A DNA stretch of 22,428 nucleotides. Source: JBOGZD01 sp050697155 (lineage in GTDB: Bacteria; Actinomycetota; Thermoleophilia; Solirubrobacterales; 70-9). The notes beneath the pieces were generated by a model that saw only the letters and a list, made by a program, of their open reading frames with translations, did not search any database and was not told the origin of the DNA. Made by a program: the position numbers and the translations under genes. This document shows positions 15,107 to 21,109 of this stretch, in pieces; position 1 is the first letter of the stretch, and each line of letters opens with the position of its first letter. Location of the stretch: the NCBI GenBank assembly GCA_050697155.1, contig JBOGZD010000041.1, positions 1 through 22,428 on the forward strand, written 5' to 3'.

Positions 15107-16468
15107 GTGAGCCAAGAGGTCAAGTTCACGCTGCCGGAGTCGGCGATCCCCACCCACTGGGTCAACCTGCTCGCCGATCTCGGCCCGCCACCGCATCCGC
15201 CCCTTCACCCGGCGACGCAGGAGCCGCTGGGGCCCGAGGACCTGGCGCCGATCTTCCCCATGGGCCTGATCGAGCAGGAGGTCTCGGCCGAGCCGCAGAT
15301 CGAGATCCCTGAGGAGGTGCGCGAGGTCTACCGGCTCTGGCGCCCCACCCCGCTCTACCGCGCCCTCAGCCTCGAGCGCGAGCTCGATACGCCGGCGCAC
15401 ATCTATTACAAGTACGAGGGCGTCTCGCCCGCGGGCTCGCACAAGCCGAACACCGCCGTGGCGCAGGCCTTCTACAACCAGCGCGAGGGGGTCAGGAAGC
15501 TCGCCACCGAGACCGGGGCCGGCCAGTGGGGCTCGGCGCTGGCGCTCGCCTGCCGGCTGTTCGGGCTCGAATGCGAGGTGTTCATGGTCGGCGTCTCCTA
15601 CGACCAGAAGCCCTACCGGCGGGCGATGATCGAGACCTGGGGCGGCACCGTGCACCGCTCGCCGTCTGATCTGACCGAGGCCGGGCGCTCACAGGCAGAG
15701 CACGAATCGGGCAGCCTCGGGATCGCGATCTCCGAGGCGGTCGAGACCGCGGCGAAGAGCGAGGACACCAACTACTCGCTCGGCTCGGTGCTCAACCACG
15801 TCTGCCTGCACCAGACCGTGATCGGGCAAGAGTCGATCGACCAGCTCGAGCTCGCGGGCGACTACCCCGACGTGGTCGTCGGCTGCGTCGGCGGGGGCTC
15901 CAACTTCGCCGGGCTCTCCTACCCGTTCGTGCGCGCCAACCTGCGCGATGGCCGGGAGACTCGCTTCGTCGCCGCCGAGCCCGCCGCCTGCCCCACCCTC
16001 ACTCGAGGCACCTACCGCTACGACTTCGGCGACACGGTCGGACTGACGCCGCTGATGCCGATGTTCACCCTCGGCCACAACTTCGTCCCTCCCCCCGTCC
16101 ACGCCGGCGGCCTGCGTTACCACGGCGACGCCCCCAGCCTCTGCGCGCTGGTGAAGCAGGGGATGGTCGAGCCGCGGGCGATCCAGCAGACCGCGGCCTT
16201 CGAGGCAGCGGTCCGCTTCGCCCGCTGTGAGGGGATCATCCCCGCCCCCGAGCCGGCGCATGCCCTCCGCGCAGCATTCGACGAGGCCGAGCAGGCAAAG
16301 CACGCGGGCGAGGAACGGGTGATCCTGATCGGCCTCTCCGGCCACGGCCACTTCGACATGTCCGCATACCAGGCGTTCCACGCCGGCGAGCTGACTGACC
16401 TCGAGTTCTCCGAGGCGGACATGGAGGCAGCGCTCGAGCGGTTGCCGGCGGCCCCGGCGCTCACCTGA
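15107..16468 (+). CDS. trpB: Tryptophan synthase beta chain-like protein, TrpB2 type
   Basis: This 453-residue PLP enzyme is expected to join indole and serine to tryptophan. It is the TrpB2 form (TIGR01415 group), longer than TrpB1 (about 400). The N-terminal region WVNLLADLGPPPHPPLHP and RPTPLYRALSLER is typical of TrpB2. Lys113 in AGSHKPNTA is the PLP lysine. Glu135 in TETGAGQWG is the catalytic acid. GGGSN (262-266) binds the PLP phosphate. The GTG start has GAGGAGG at 6-base spacing. No trpA, trpC or other trp gene is nearby, so it is a stand-alone copy, perhaps for indole salvage or serine-related chemistry; this is inference. The 5' frame extends upstream to 14498 but that part is antisense to the PPOX gene. 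Confidence 0.94.
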   Translation: MSQEVKFTLPESAIPTHWVNLLADLGPPPHPPLHPATQEPLGPEDLAPIFPMGLIEQEVSAEPQIEIPEEVREVYRLWRPTPLYRALSLERELDTPAHIYYKYEGVSPAGSHKPNTAVAQAFYNQREGVRKLATETGAGQWGSALALACRLFGLECEVFMVGVSYDQKPYRRAMIETWGGTVHRSPSDLTEAGRSQAEHESGSLGIAISEAVETAAKSEDTNYSLGSVLNHVCLHQTVIGQESIDQLELAGDYPDVVVGCVGGGSNFAGLSYPFVRANLRDGRETRFVAAEPAACPTLTRGTYRYDFGDTVGLTPLMPMFTLGHNFVPPPVHAGGLRYHGDAPSLCALVKQGMVEPRAIQQTAAFEAAVRFARCEGIIPAPEPAHALRAAFDEAEQAKHAGEERVILIGLSGHGHFDMSAYQAFHAGELTDLEFSEADMEAALERLPAAPALT

Positions 16469-16479
16469 GCGGCGCCGCT
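16468..16479. promoter_or_regulatory. Perfect 12-bp palindrome between trpB2 and tRNA-Ser
   Basis: AGCGGCGCCGCT is self-complementary with no loop. It begins at the last base of the trpB2 stop and lies 16 bases before the tRNA. It is too compact for a hairpin terminator and may be a protein site near the tRNA promoter, or chance in GC-rich DNA. Confidence 0.25.
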
Positions 16480-16495
16480 ATCGTCAACCCCGCTC

Positions 16496-16584
16496 GGAGA
16501 GGTGACCGAGTGGCTTAAGGTGCGCGACTGGAAATCGCGTGGGCGGTGAAAGCTGCCTCGTGGGTTCGAATCCCACCCTCTCCG
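16496..16584 (+). tRNA. tRNA-Ser (anticodon GGA)
   Basis: This 89-nt class II tRNA has acceptor stem GGAGAGG with CCTCTCC and discriminator G. The anticodon loop CTGGAAA is closed by CGCGA/TCGCG. It has a long serine-type variable arm and T arm GTGGG-TTCGAAT-CCCAC. The anticodon GGA (16530-16532) reads UCC and UCU. CCA is not encoded. DUF559 unit B begins 15 bases after its 3' end. Confidence 0.97.
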
Positions 16585-16599
16585 CTCCCTTTAGGGGGC

Positions 16600-16643
16600 G
16601 AACGTCCCGGACTGTGGCCTCTAAGGGGGTATGAGGGACGCTC
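16600..16643. repeat. Left terminal palindrome of unit B
   Basis: GAACGTCCC (16600-16608) pairs with GGGACGCTC (16635-16643) with one mismatch. The loop holds AAGGGGGT and the ATG of the DUF559 gene (16631-16633). It has the same length as the right-end repeat, with 31 of 44 positions matching its reverse complement. Confidence 0.75.
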
Positions 16644-17516
16644 GTGTTGCCGAGTTGGCGGGTCGGCAGTTCAATCGCGTGTCGCGCGGCCAGCTCGTCG
16701 AGCTCGGGCTCAGCGGGTCGGCGATTGTCCATCGCGTGGCCACCGGGCGGCTGGTGATCGTCGAGGAAGGGGTGTTCGCCCTCGCCCCGGTCCTCGAGCA
16801 CGACGACTGGGGTCGCTGGATGGCGGCCACGCTGACCGCACCGGACAGCGTGCTGAGCCACGTGAGCGCCGCTGCAGCCTGGGGCCTGTGGTCATTGGCG
16901 CGCCCGTTCGAAACCGTCACGCGCCCGGGGAGCGGCGGTCCCCGTCGCCACGGTGGCGTCCGTGCCTACCGCAGCTCAACGCTAGACGGCGACTGCACCG
17001 TATTGCGTGGGATCCCGATCACCTCGGTGCCGCGCACGCTGCTCGATCTCGCCCGCGAGGTGAGCGAGCGGGCGTTGGCGAGGGCGGTACGCGACGCCGT
17101 GAGGCTGGAAGTCACCACGCTGGGCGCGATCGGCGACGCCCTGGGCGCCCACCGCCGGCGTCGGGGAGCGCGCCGCCTCGCCGCAGCCGTGGCACGCTAC
17201 GCCGGCCTGCCGCTGGAGCGAGCCCGCAGCGGGGCGGAGGTCCGGGCGCTGGAGATCCTGCGCGGCGCCGGTCGTCCGCTGCCGAGGCTGAATGCGCGCA
17301 TCGGTCGGCGAGGAAGCCGACCTGAGCTGGCCGACCCAGCGAGTGATCATCGAGGTCGACGGCGCACCCTTTCATCTCGACGAAGGAGAGGACGCGCGCA
17401 AACAGGCCGCCTGGGAGGCGGCGGCCTGGACTGTCCGGCGCGTCTCCTCCGACGACGTCTACGAGCGCCCACGCCGGCTACTCAGCCTTGCCCCGCCGTC
17501 GAACGTCCCGGAGTAA
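16631..17516 (+). pseudogene. Frameshifted AbiEi-type winged-helix / DUF559 protein gene
   Basis: The N-terminal two thirds read normally from ATG 16631: winged helix (AGRQFNRVSRGQLVELGLSGSAI...EEGVFALAP), then IPITSVPRTLLDLAREV and EVRALEILRGAGRPLPRLNARI. At about 17303-17304 the frame breaks. One extra G in ATCGGTCGGC shifts the rest into the next frame, where GEEADLSWP and VIIEVDGAPFHLDEGED (the DUF559 Asp and Glu-x-Asp) run to TAA 17514-17516. Unshifted, the product would instead end at 17560 with a meaningless Arg-rich tail and no nuclease core. Removing one base restores a protein of about 295 residues, similar to unit A. It may be a true pseudogene or an assembly error. There is no slippery heptamer to suggest programmed frameshifting. 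Confidence 0.85.
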
Positions 17517-17544
17517 CCCCTATAGCCGCTAGTCCGGGACGTTC
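17501..17544. repeat. Right terminal palindrome of unit B
   Basis: A perfect 12-bp stem: GAACGTCCCGGA (17501-17512) pairs with TCCGGGACGTTC (17533-17544), with a 20-base loop. The loop contains the TAA stop of the DUF559 reading frame. It could double as a terminator in the convergent junction with the metzincin gene. Confidence 0.85.
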
Positions 17545-17556
17545 ATCGCGAGGTGG

Positions 17557-18306
17557 CTAGCCCGCGGCGTATGCCTCCATGTGGCCGCGGACCACGAGGC
17601 CGTTGACGGTGCCGAAGTTGAGCGAGGCGAGGTCGACCGCGTTGAACATCAGGGTGCACGGTGAGAGCTCGTCCGGCGGTGGGTCGGCGAGCAGACCCTC
17701 GGCGCAGTTGGCGTAGTGGTGGTGGCCGCCCATCAGGTGGCCGATCTCGTGCGCGGCGACCTTGGCGGTCACGTTCCGGGTCAGAGTGACCAGGCCGAGC
17801 AGGCTGACCTCGTCGGTGGTGAAGTTCTCACCCACGGCGAACGCGCGTGCCGGAAACGCCACCCCGCCGATGCAGTCCGCGAGGCCGGCGACGCCTGCGT
17901 TGCCGCCCGCCTCGATGTCCTTCGACGTCAGCGTGTAGACGATCTCGATTCCCGCCGGCCGCGTGCCGCCGAACAGGGCCTTCGACTGGTCGATCAACCC
18001 CTGCGCGTCGGTGCCGCTGAAGCTGACGGACTGGAAGCTCGGCACGAGGCTGATCCCGAGCGGCAGGTAGGACTGGCGCGCGGTCTGGAAGACCGCCTGC
18101 CCGCGGGCCGAGCTGACGCCGTCGAGCAGCACCCGGACGTCGAGCGGAACCGCCGCGCCGGGGGGAATCGCAACCGCTGCGGGCACCAGCTCCAGGCACT
18201 CCGGGATGTGGCCGATCTCGATCGGCTCCGCCGATGACGGTGACGGGGCGCTGAGGGCCACCACCGTGGCGGCGATCGCCGCGCAGGACGCCAGACGCTT
18301 CCGCAT
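17557..18306 (-). CDS. Secreted metzincin-like zinc metalloprotease
   Basis: This 249-residue precursor has a classic signal peptide (MRKRLAS, hydrophobic Ala/Val core, cleavage expected after PSPSSA at about 26). The mature chain has the extended zinc motif HExxHxxGxxH as HEIGHLMGGHH: His186, Glu187, His190, Gly193 and His196. A Met-turn candidate lies downstream (CTLMF, Met220). These are the two defining features of metzincins (reprolysin/M12-like). Four cysteines in the mature chain (37, 145, 201, 217) could form disulphides. It is probably an extracellular endopeptidase; no pro-domain cysteine switch is evident. I chose the ATG at 18306, after AAAGGGGAA; the frame reaches 18363 but that would bury the signal peptide. 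The stop lies 12 bases beyond DUF559 unit B. Confidence 0.88.
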   Translation of the reverse strand: MRKRLASCAAIAATVVALSAPSPSSAEPIEIGHIPECLELVPAAVAIPPGAAVPLDVRVLLDGVSSARGQAVFQTARQSYLPLGISLVPSFQSVSFSGTDAQGLIDQSKALFGGTRPAGIEIVYTLTSKDIEAGGNAGVAGLADCIGGVAFPARAFAVGENFTTDEVSLLGLVTLTRNVTAKVAAHEIGHLMGGHHHYANCAEGLLADPPPDELSPCTLMFNAVDLASLNFGTVNGLVVRGHMEAYAAG

Positions 18307-18323
18307 TGATTCCCCTTTCCCCA

Positions 18324-18376
18324 GTCCGGCTGGCCCGCCGGACAACTTCTGCCGCCGGGACATTACCGGGCGGCAG
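18324..18376. promoter_or_regulatory. Two hairpins between the metzincin gene and pncB
   Basis: GTCCGGC-TGGCCC-GCCGGAC (18324-18343, 7-bp stem) is followed by CTGCCGCC...GGCGGCAG (18349-18376, 8-bp stem). They occupy half of the 114-base divergent intergenic region. They could lie in the leader of the metzincin mRNA or form an insulating or regulatory site. No promoter boxes are convincing here. Confidence 0.35.
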
Positions 18377-18420
18377 CCCTCGGGGTCGCACCTGCTGCAC
18401 CGGCTCTACGCTTCGGCGCG

Positions 18421-19829
18421 ATGAGCAGCCGAGCGAGCGCCGCGAGCCCGGACTTCGACGACCCCGGGCTGCTCCACCCCGCCGAGACCTCGCTGCTGAT
18501 CGACCTCTACGAGCTGACGATGGCTGCGAGCTATCACCGCCGCGGCATGGACGGGCCGGCACAGTTCGAGCTGTTCGCGCGCCGGCTGCCGCCCGACCGT
18601 GACTGGCTGCTGGCCGCCGGGCTCGGCCCGGCGCTGCGGCTGCTCTCCGAGCTTCGCTTCGGCGAGCGCGAGAACGCCTACCTGCAAGCCCTCGGTTTTG
18701 ACGCCGACTTCTGCGAGCGACTCGGGGACCTCGAGTTTCGCGNNNNNNNNNNGTCGACGTCGACGCGCTGCCGGAGGGCACCGTCTGCTTCGCCAACGAG
18801 CCGCTCGTCCGGGTGACCGCGCCGCGGATCGAGGCGCAGTTGGTCGAGACGCTGCTCCTCAACCAGCTCAACTTCCAGACGATGGTGGCGACGAAGGCGG
18901 CCCGGGTCGTGCTCGCCGCGGGTGGCGGCGACCCGGGGGCCGGGGAGGCGGTGGTCGACTTCTCCCCCCGGCGCGACCACGGCATCGACGCGGCGATGAA
19001 GGTCGCCCGTTCGGCGGCGGTTGCCGGCTGCGGCGGGACCTCGAACGTCGCCGCGGCGATGCGCTACGGGCTCACCCCGGTGGGGACGATGGCGCACTCG
19101 TACGTGATGTCGTTTCGCTCCGAGCGGGAGGCCTTCCGCGCCTTCCTCGAGGACAACTCCGACCGCGCCGTGCTGCTGGTCGACACCTACGACACGCTCG
19201 ACGGGGTCGGCAACGCGATTGCCGCCGCGCGCGAGACCGGGGTCGAGCTCGCCGGCGTGCGGCTCGACTCCGGCGACCTGCTGGAGCTCTCGCGAGCCGC
19301 CCGGGGGCTGCTCGACGAGGCCGGGCTCGACCGGGCCAGGATCACCGCCAGCGGCGACCTCGAGGAGGGGCGGATCGCCGAGCTCGTCGCCGCCGGGGCC
19401 CCGATCGACCTCTGGGGCGTGGGCACCGAGCTCGGCACGAGCCGCGACTCGCCGGTGGTAAACGGGGTCTACAAGCTGGTCGCGGACCTCGACGAGGACG
19501 GCGCCTGGCGCCCGGTGGCTAAGCGCTCGGCCGACAAGCAGACGATCGGCGGCGCGAAGCAGGTCTTTCGCAGCCACGACGGACCGACGATGGCCGGCGA
19601 CGTGATCGCCGGGGTCGGCGAGGCGGTCGAGGGCGAGCCGCTGCTCGTGCCGGCGATGCGCGACGGGGAGGTCGTCCACGCCGAGACCCTCGCCGAGGTG
19701 CAGGAGCGGACCGCGACCCAGCTCGCCGCGCTTCCCGAGCGCCTGCGCCGTCCGGCGCCCGACGAGGAGGTCGAGCCCTATCCGGTGCGCTGGTCCGAGC
19801 GCTTGGCGGCCCGCGCCGAGCGCGCTTGA
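18421..19829 (+). CDS. pncB: Nicotinate phosphoribosyltransferase (interrupted by an assembly gap)
   Basis: This cytoplasmic enzyme of NAD salvage makes nicotinate mononucleotide from nicotinate and PRPP with ATP. The N-terminal part shows LLIDLYELTMAASYHRRGM and FELFARRLP. After the gap come PEGTVCFANEPLVRVTAP, ETLLLNQLNFQTMVATKAAR, GIDAAMKVARSAAVAGCGG with TSNVAAAMRYGLTPVGTMAHSYV (the phosphate/substrate region), VDTYDTLDG, VRLDSGDL and GVGTELGTS. Length is about 465 residues, normal for the family. Ten Ns at 18743-18752 interrupt it and put the two halves in different frames (1 and 3). The biological gene is almost certainly intact. The ATG at 18421 has no clear ribosome-binding site. It is divergent from the metzincin gene and convergent with tadA. 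Confidence 0.93.
18743..18752. other. Assembly gap (10 Ns) within pncB
   Basis: The codon begun by G at 18742 needs 2+3k missing bases before the frame resumes with GTC at 18753. Ten is not of that form, so the N run is a placeholder and the true gap is probably 8 or 11 bases. Confidence 0.9.
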
Positions 19830-19850
19830 CGGGCGGCGGACGCGAGACAT

Positions 19851-19891
19851 CCCCCTCGGATGCCACCTGGCCGCTGGAAGGCGTCAGGGGG
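19851..19891. terminator. Hairpin in the convergent pncB/tadA junction
   Basis: CCCCCT (19851-19856) pairs with AGGGGG (19886-19891), and ATGCC (19860-19864) pairs with GGCGT (19880-19884, one G-T wobble). It lies 22 bases after the pncB stop. There is no T-run, so it is only a possible terminator. The rest of the 114-base gap holds a GGGACGTCCC palindrome (19924-19933) and nothing else I recognise. Confidence 0.35.
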
Positions 19892-19943
19892 GGAAGTGGC
19901 GTACGTGAGCGAGCATCCGGCGGGGGACGTCCCGCATCCGCCG

Positions 19944-20399
19944 CTACCGCTTCGAAGCGAAGAACGAGGCAAGCAACGCAGCGGCCTCGTCGGCGAGCAG
20001 GCCCGCTTCGACCTCGGGGCGGTGGTTGAGGCGCGGCTCGCCGAGGACGTCGAGCACGCTGCCGGCCGCGCCCGCCTTCGGGTCGGCGGCGCCGTAGACC
20101 ACCCGCGGAATGCGGGCGAGGACGATCGCGCCAGCGCACATCGCGCACGGCTCCAGGGTCACGAAGAGGACGGTGTCCGGCAGCCGCCAGCCGCCGAGGC
20201 GCTCCGAGGCGGCGCGGATCGCCAGCACCTCCGCGTGCGCGGTCGGGTCGCCACGCAGCTCGCGCTCGTTGCCCGCGGCGCCGATCACCTCGCCGTCGCG
20301 GGCCACCACCGCGCCGATCGGCGCCTCACCCCTCGCGCCGGCCCGCTCGGCCTCGGCGAGAGCGAGCCGCATCAACTCCTCCTCCAGAGCCACCGCCAT
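19944..20399 (-). CDS. tadA: tRNA-specific adenosine deaminase TadA
   Basis: This 151-residue zinc enzyme deaminates adenosine-34 to inosine in tRNA-Arg(ACG), allowing it to read CGU, CGC and CGA. The cytidine-deaminase-fold signature is complete: His55-Ala-Glu57 (TAHAEV) supplies a zinc ligand and the proton-shuttling Glu, and PCAMCAG gives Cys85 and Cys88. RDGEVIGAAGNERE and RVVYGAADPKAGAAGS are typical of TadA rather than other deaminases, although guanine deaminases are relatives. Two starts are possible: TTG at 20408 and ATG at 20399. I prefer the ATG, giving MAVALEEELMRLAL, as in the family. It follows the universal stress protein gene on the same strand with a hairpin between. Confidence 0.93.
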   Translation of the reverse strand: MAVALEEELMRLALAEAERAGARGEAPIGAVVARDGEVIGAAGNERELRGDPTAHAEVLAIRAASERLGGWRLPDTVLFVTLEPCAMCAGAIVLARIPRVVYGAADPKAGAAGSVLDVLGEPRLNHRPEVEAGLLADEAAALLASFFASKR

Positions 20400-20437
20400 C
20401 GAGGACAACTTACGGGCCGCGCCCGTGTTGGGGATGC

Positions 20438-20465
20438 GAGGCGGGACACAGGGAGGTCCCGCCTC
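20438..20465 (-). terminator. Hairpin after the universal stress protein gene
   Basis: GAGGCGGGAC (20438-20447) pairs perfectly with GTCCCGCCTC (20456-20465), with an 8-base loop. A flanking GAT/ATC pair (20433-20435, 20466-20468) extends it past a two-base bulge. It starts 20 bases beyond the usp stop. No U-run follows on the minus strand, but strong hairpins without U-runs are common in high-GC actinobacteria. Confidence 0.55.
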
Positions 20466-20484
20466 ATCGATCTCCCGTGAGCGC

Positions 20485-20928
20485 TTAGGTCGTGCGGACG
20501 ATGAACACGCCGCAGGGGGCGTGGTGGGAGATCTTGTTCGGAACGCTGCCGAGCAGGAACCGGCGGGCGCCGGTCATCCCCTTGTTGCCGACCACTACCA
20601 GGCTCGCGTTCTGCTCCTCGGCGACGTCGAGGATCGCGTCAGCGGGGTCGCCCTCGCGAGCGAACGTGTTGACGTCGATGCCGTCCTTGCGGGCGGGCCC
20701 GGCGGCCGCCTCGAGGATCACGTTCACATCCTCGCGTGGACCGACCGCGTGGGCGACGTCACCGGGGACCTCCTGGCCCTCCTCGCGCAGACGCTCCTGC
20801 GGCACCGGCTCATAGGCGCTGACGATGTCGAGCTTGGCGCCGCTCAGCCTCGCCAGCTCGCTCGCCTGCCGCACCGCCTCGGCCGCGGTCTCTGAACCAT
20901 CGGTGCCTACGACAATCCGCTCGAACAA
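20485..20928 (-). CDS. Universal stress protein, UspA family
   Basis: This 147-residue cytoplasmic protein has the Usp alpha/beta fold. It begins with MFERIVVGTDGSETAAEAV (Asp10 of the ATP pocket). It ends with the ATP-binding pattern G-x2-G-x9-G-S, visible as GNKGMTGARRFLLGSVPNKI followed by CGVFIVRTT. So it is of the ATP-binding type. The middle HAVGPREDVNVILEAAAGPARKDGIDV and GDPADAILDVAEEQNASLVVVG match the second strand-helix unit. Such proteins are usually induced by stress or starvation. The ATG has GGAGGAGGGCCC just upstream. It is divergent from the short membrane ORF and the lactonase gene. Confidence 0.94.
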   Translation of the reverse strand: MFERIVVGTDGSETAAEAVRQASELARLSGAKLDIVSAYEPVPQERLREEGQEVPGDVAHAVGPREDVNVILEAAAGPARKDGIDVNTFAREGDPADAILDVAEEQNASLVVVGNKGMTGARRFLLGSVPNKISHHAPCGVFIVRTT

Positions 20929-20984
20929 GGGCCCTCCTCCTAGCCGTCCAAACCGGTCTCCGCGGGCATACTATCCGCCGCGCC

Positions 20985-21071
20985 GTGCCTCGATCGTGGC
21001 TCTACCTGATGATCGTGCTGGTCGTCTGCCTGGTCGCCTCGATGGTGATCGCGCTGATCCGCCTCTTCTGA
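20985..21071 (+). CDS. Small single-span membrane protein (28 residues)
   Basis: A GTG-started ORF encodes 28 residues: VPRSWLY, then an uninterrupted hydrophobic helix (LMIVLVVCLVASMVIALI), then RLF and TGA. The basic N-terminal end and the aromatic girdle residues fit a real single transmembrane helix. Codons keep the high-GC third-position pattern. A CATACTAT box at 20967-20974 could be its -10. It has no strong ribosome-binding site and may be leaderless or nearly so. It sits between divergent uspA and the lactonase gene, 38 bases before the latter. The function is unknown; the ORF could be spurious, but this arrangement is unlikely by chance in a GC-rich spacer. Confidence 0.5.
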   Translation: MPRSWLYLMIVLVVCLVASMVIALIRLF

Positions 21072-21109
21072 GCCGTACGGGCGCTCCGGGCGCATAGACT
21101 CGGCCGCCG

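Larger units (their letters stand above)
16600..17544 (+). mobile_element. Palindrome-bounded AbiEi/DUF559 unit B (945 bp, gene frameshifted)
   Basis: A second AbiEi/DUF559 gene lies between two 44-bp palindromic ends (16600-16643 and 17501-17544). The outermost GAACGTCCCGGACT is identical, in inverted orientation, at both ends. An inner stretch is also similar (CTCTAAGGGGGT versus CTATAGGGGTTA). Overall match as inverted repeats is 31 of 44. As in unit A, the stop codon lies at positions 29-31 from the outer edge. The unit sits 15 bases downstream of tRNA-Ser(GGA), a common insertion neighbourhood. No target-site duplication is visible. That it is a mobile unit is inference. Confidence 0.58.

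Noticed and set aside
17295..17310. Programmed frameshift in the unit B gene
   Set aside because: No slippery heptamer, stimulatory stem or nearby Shine-Dalgarno-like sequence is evident. A simple one-base error or mutation explains the break.
18307..18363. Longer start for the metzincin (at 18363)
   Set aside because: The extra 19 residues come from the hairpin region and would place the signal peptide internally. ATG 18306 has AAAGGGGAA just upstream.
19924..19933. GGGACGTCCC palindrome as a solo copy of the unit B end
   Set aside because: It shares only the GGGACG/CGTCCC core; the flanking bases differ, and short GC palindromes are expected by chance in this DNA.
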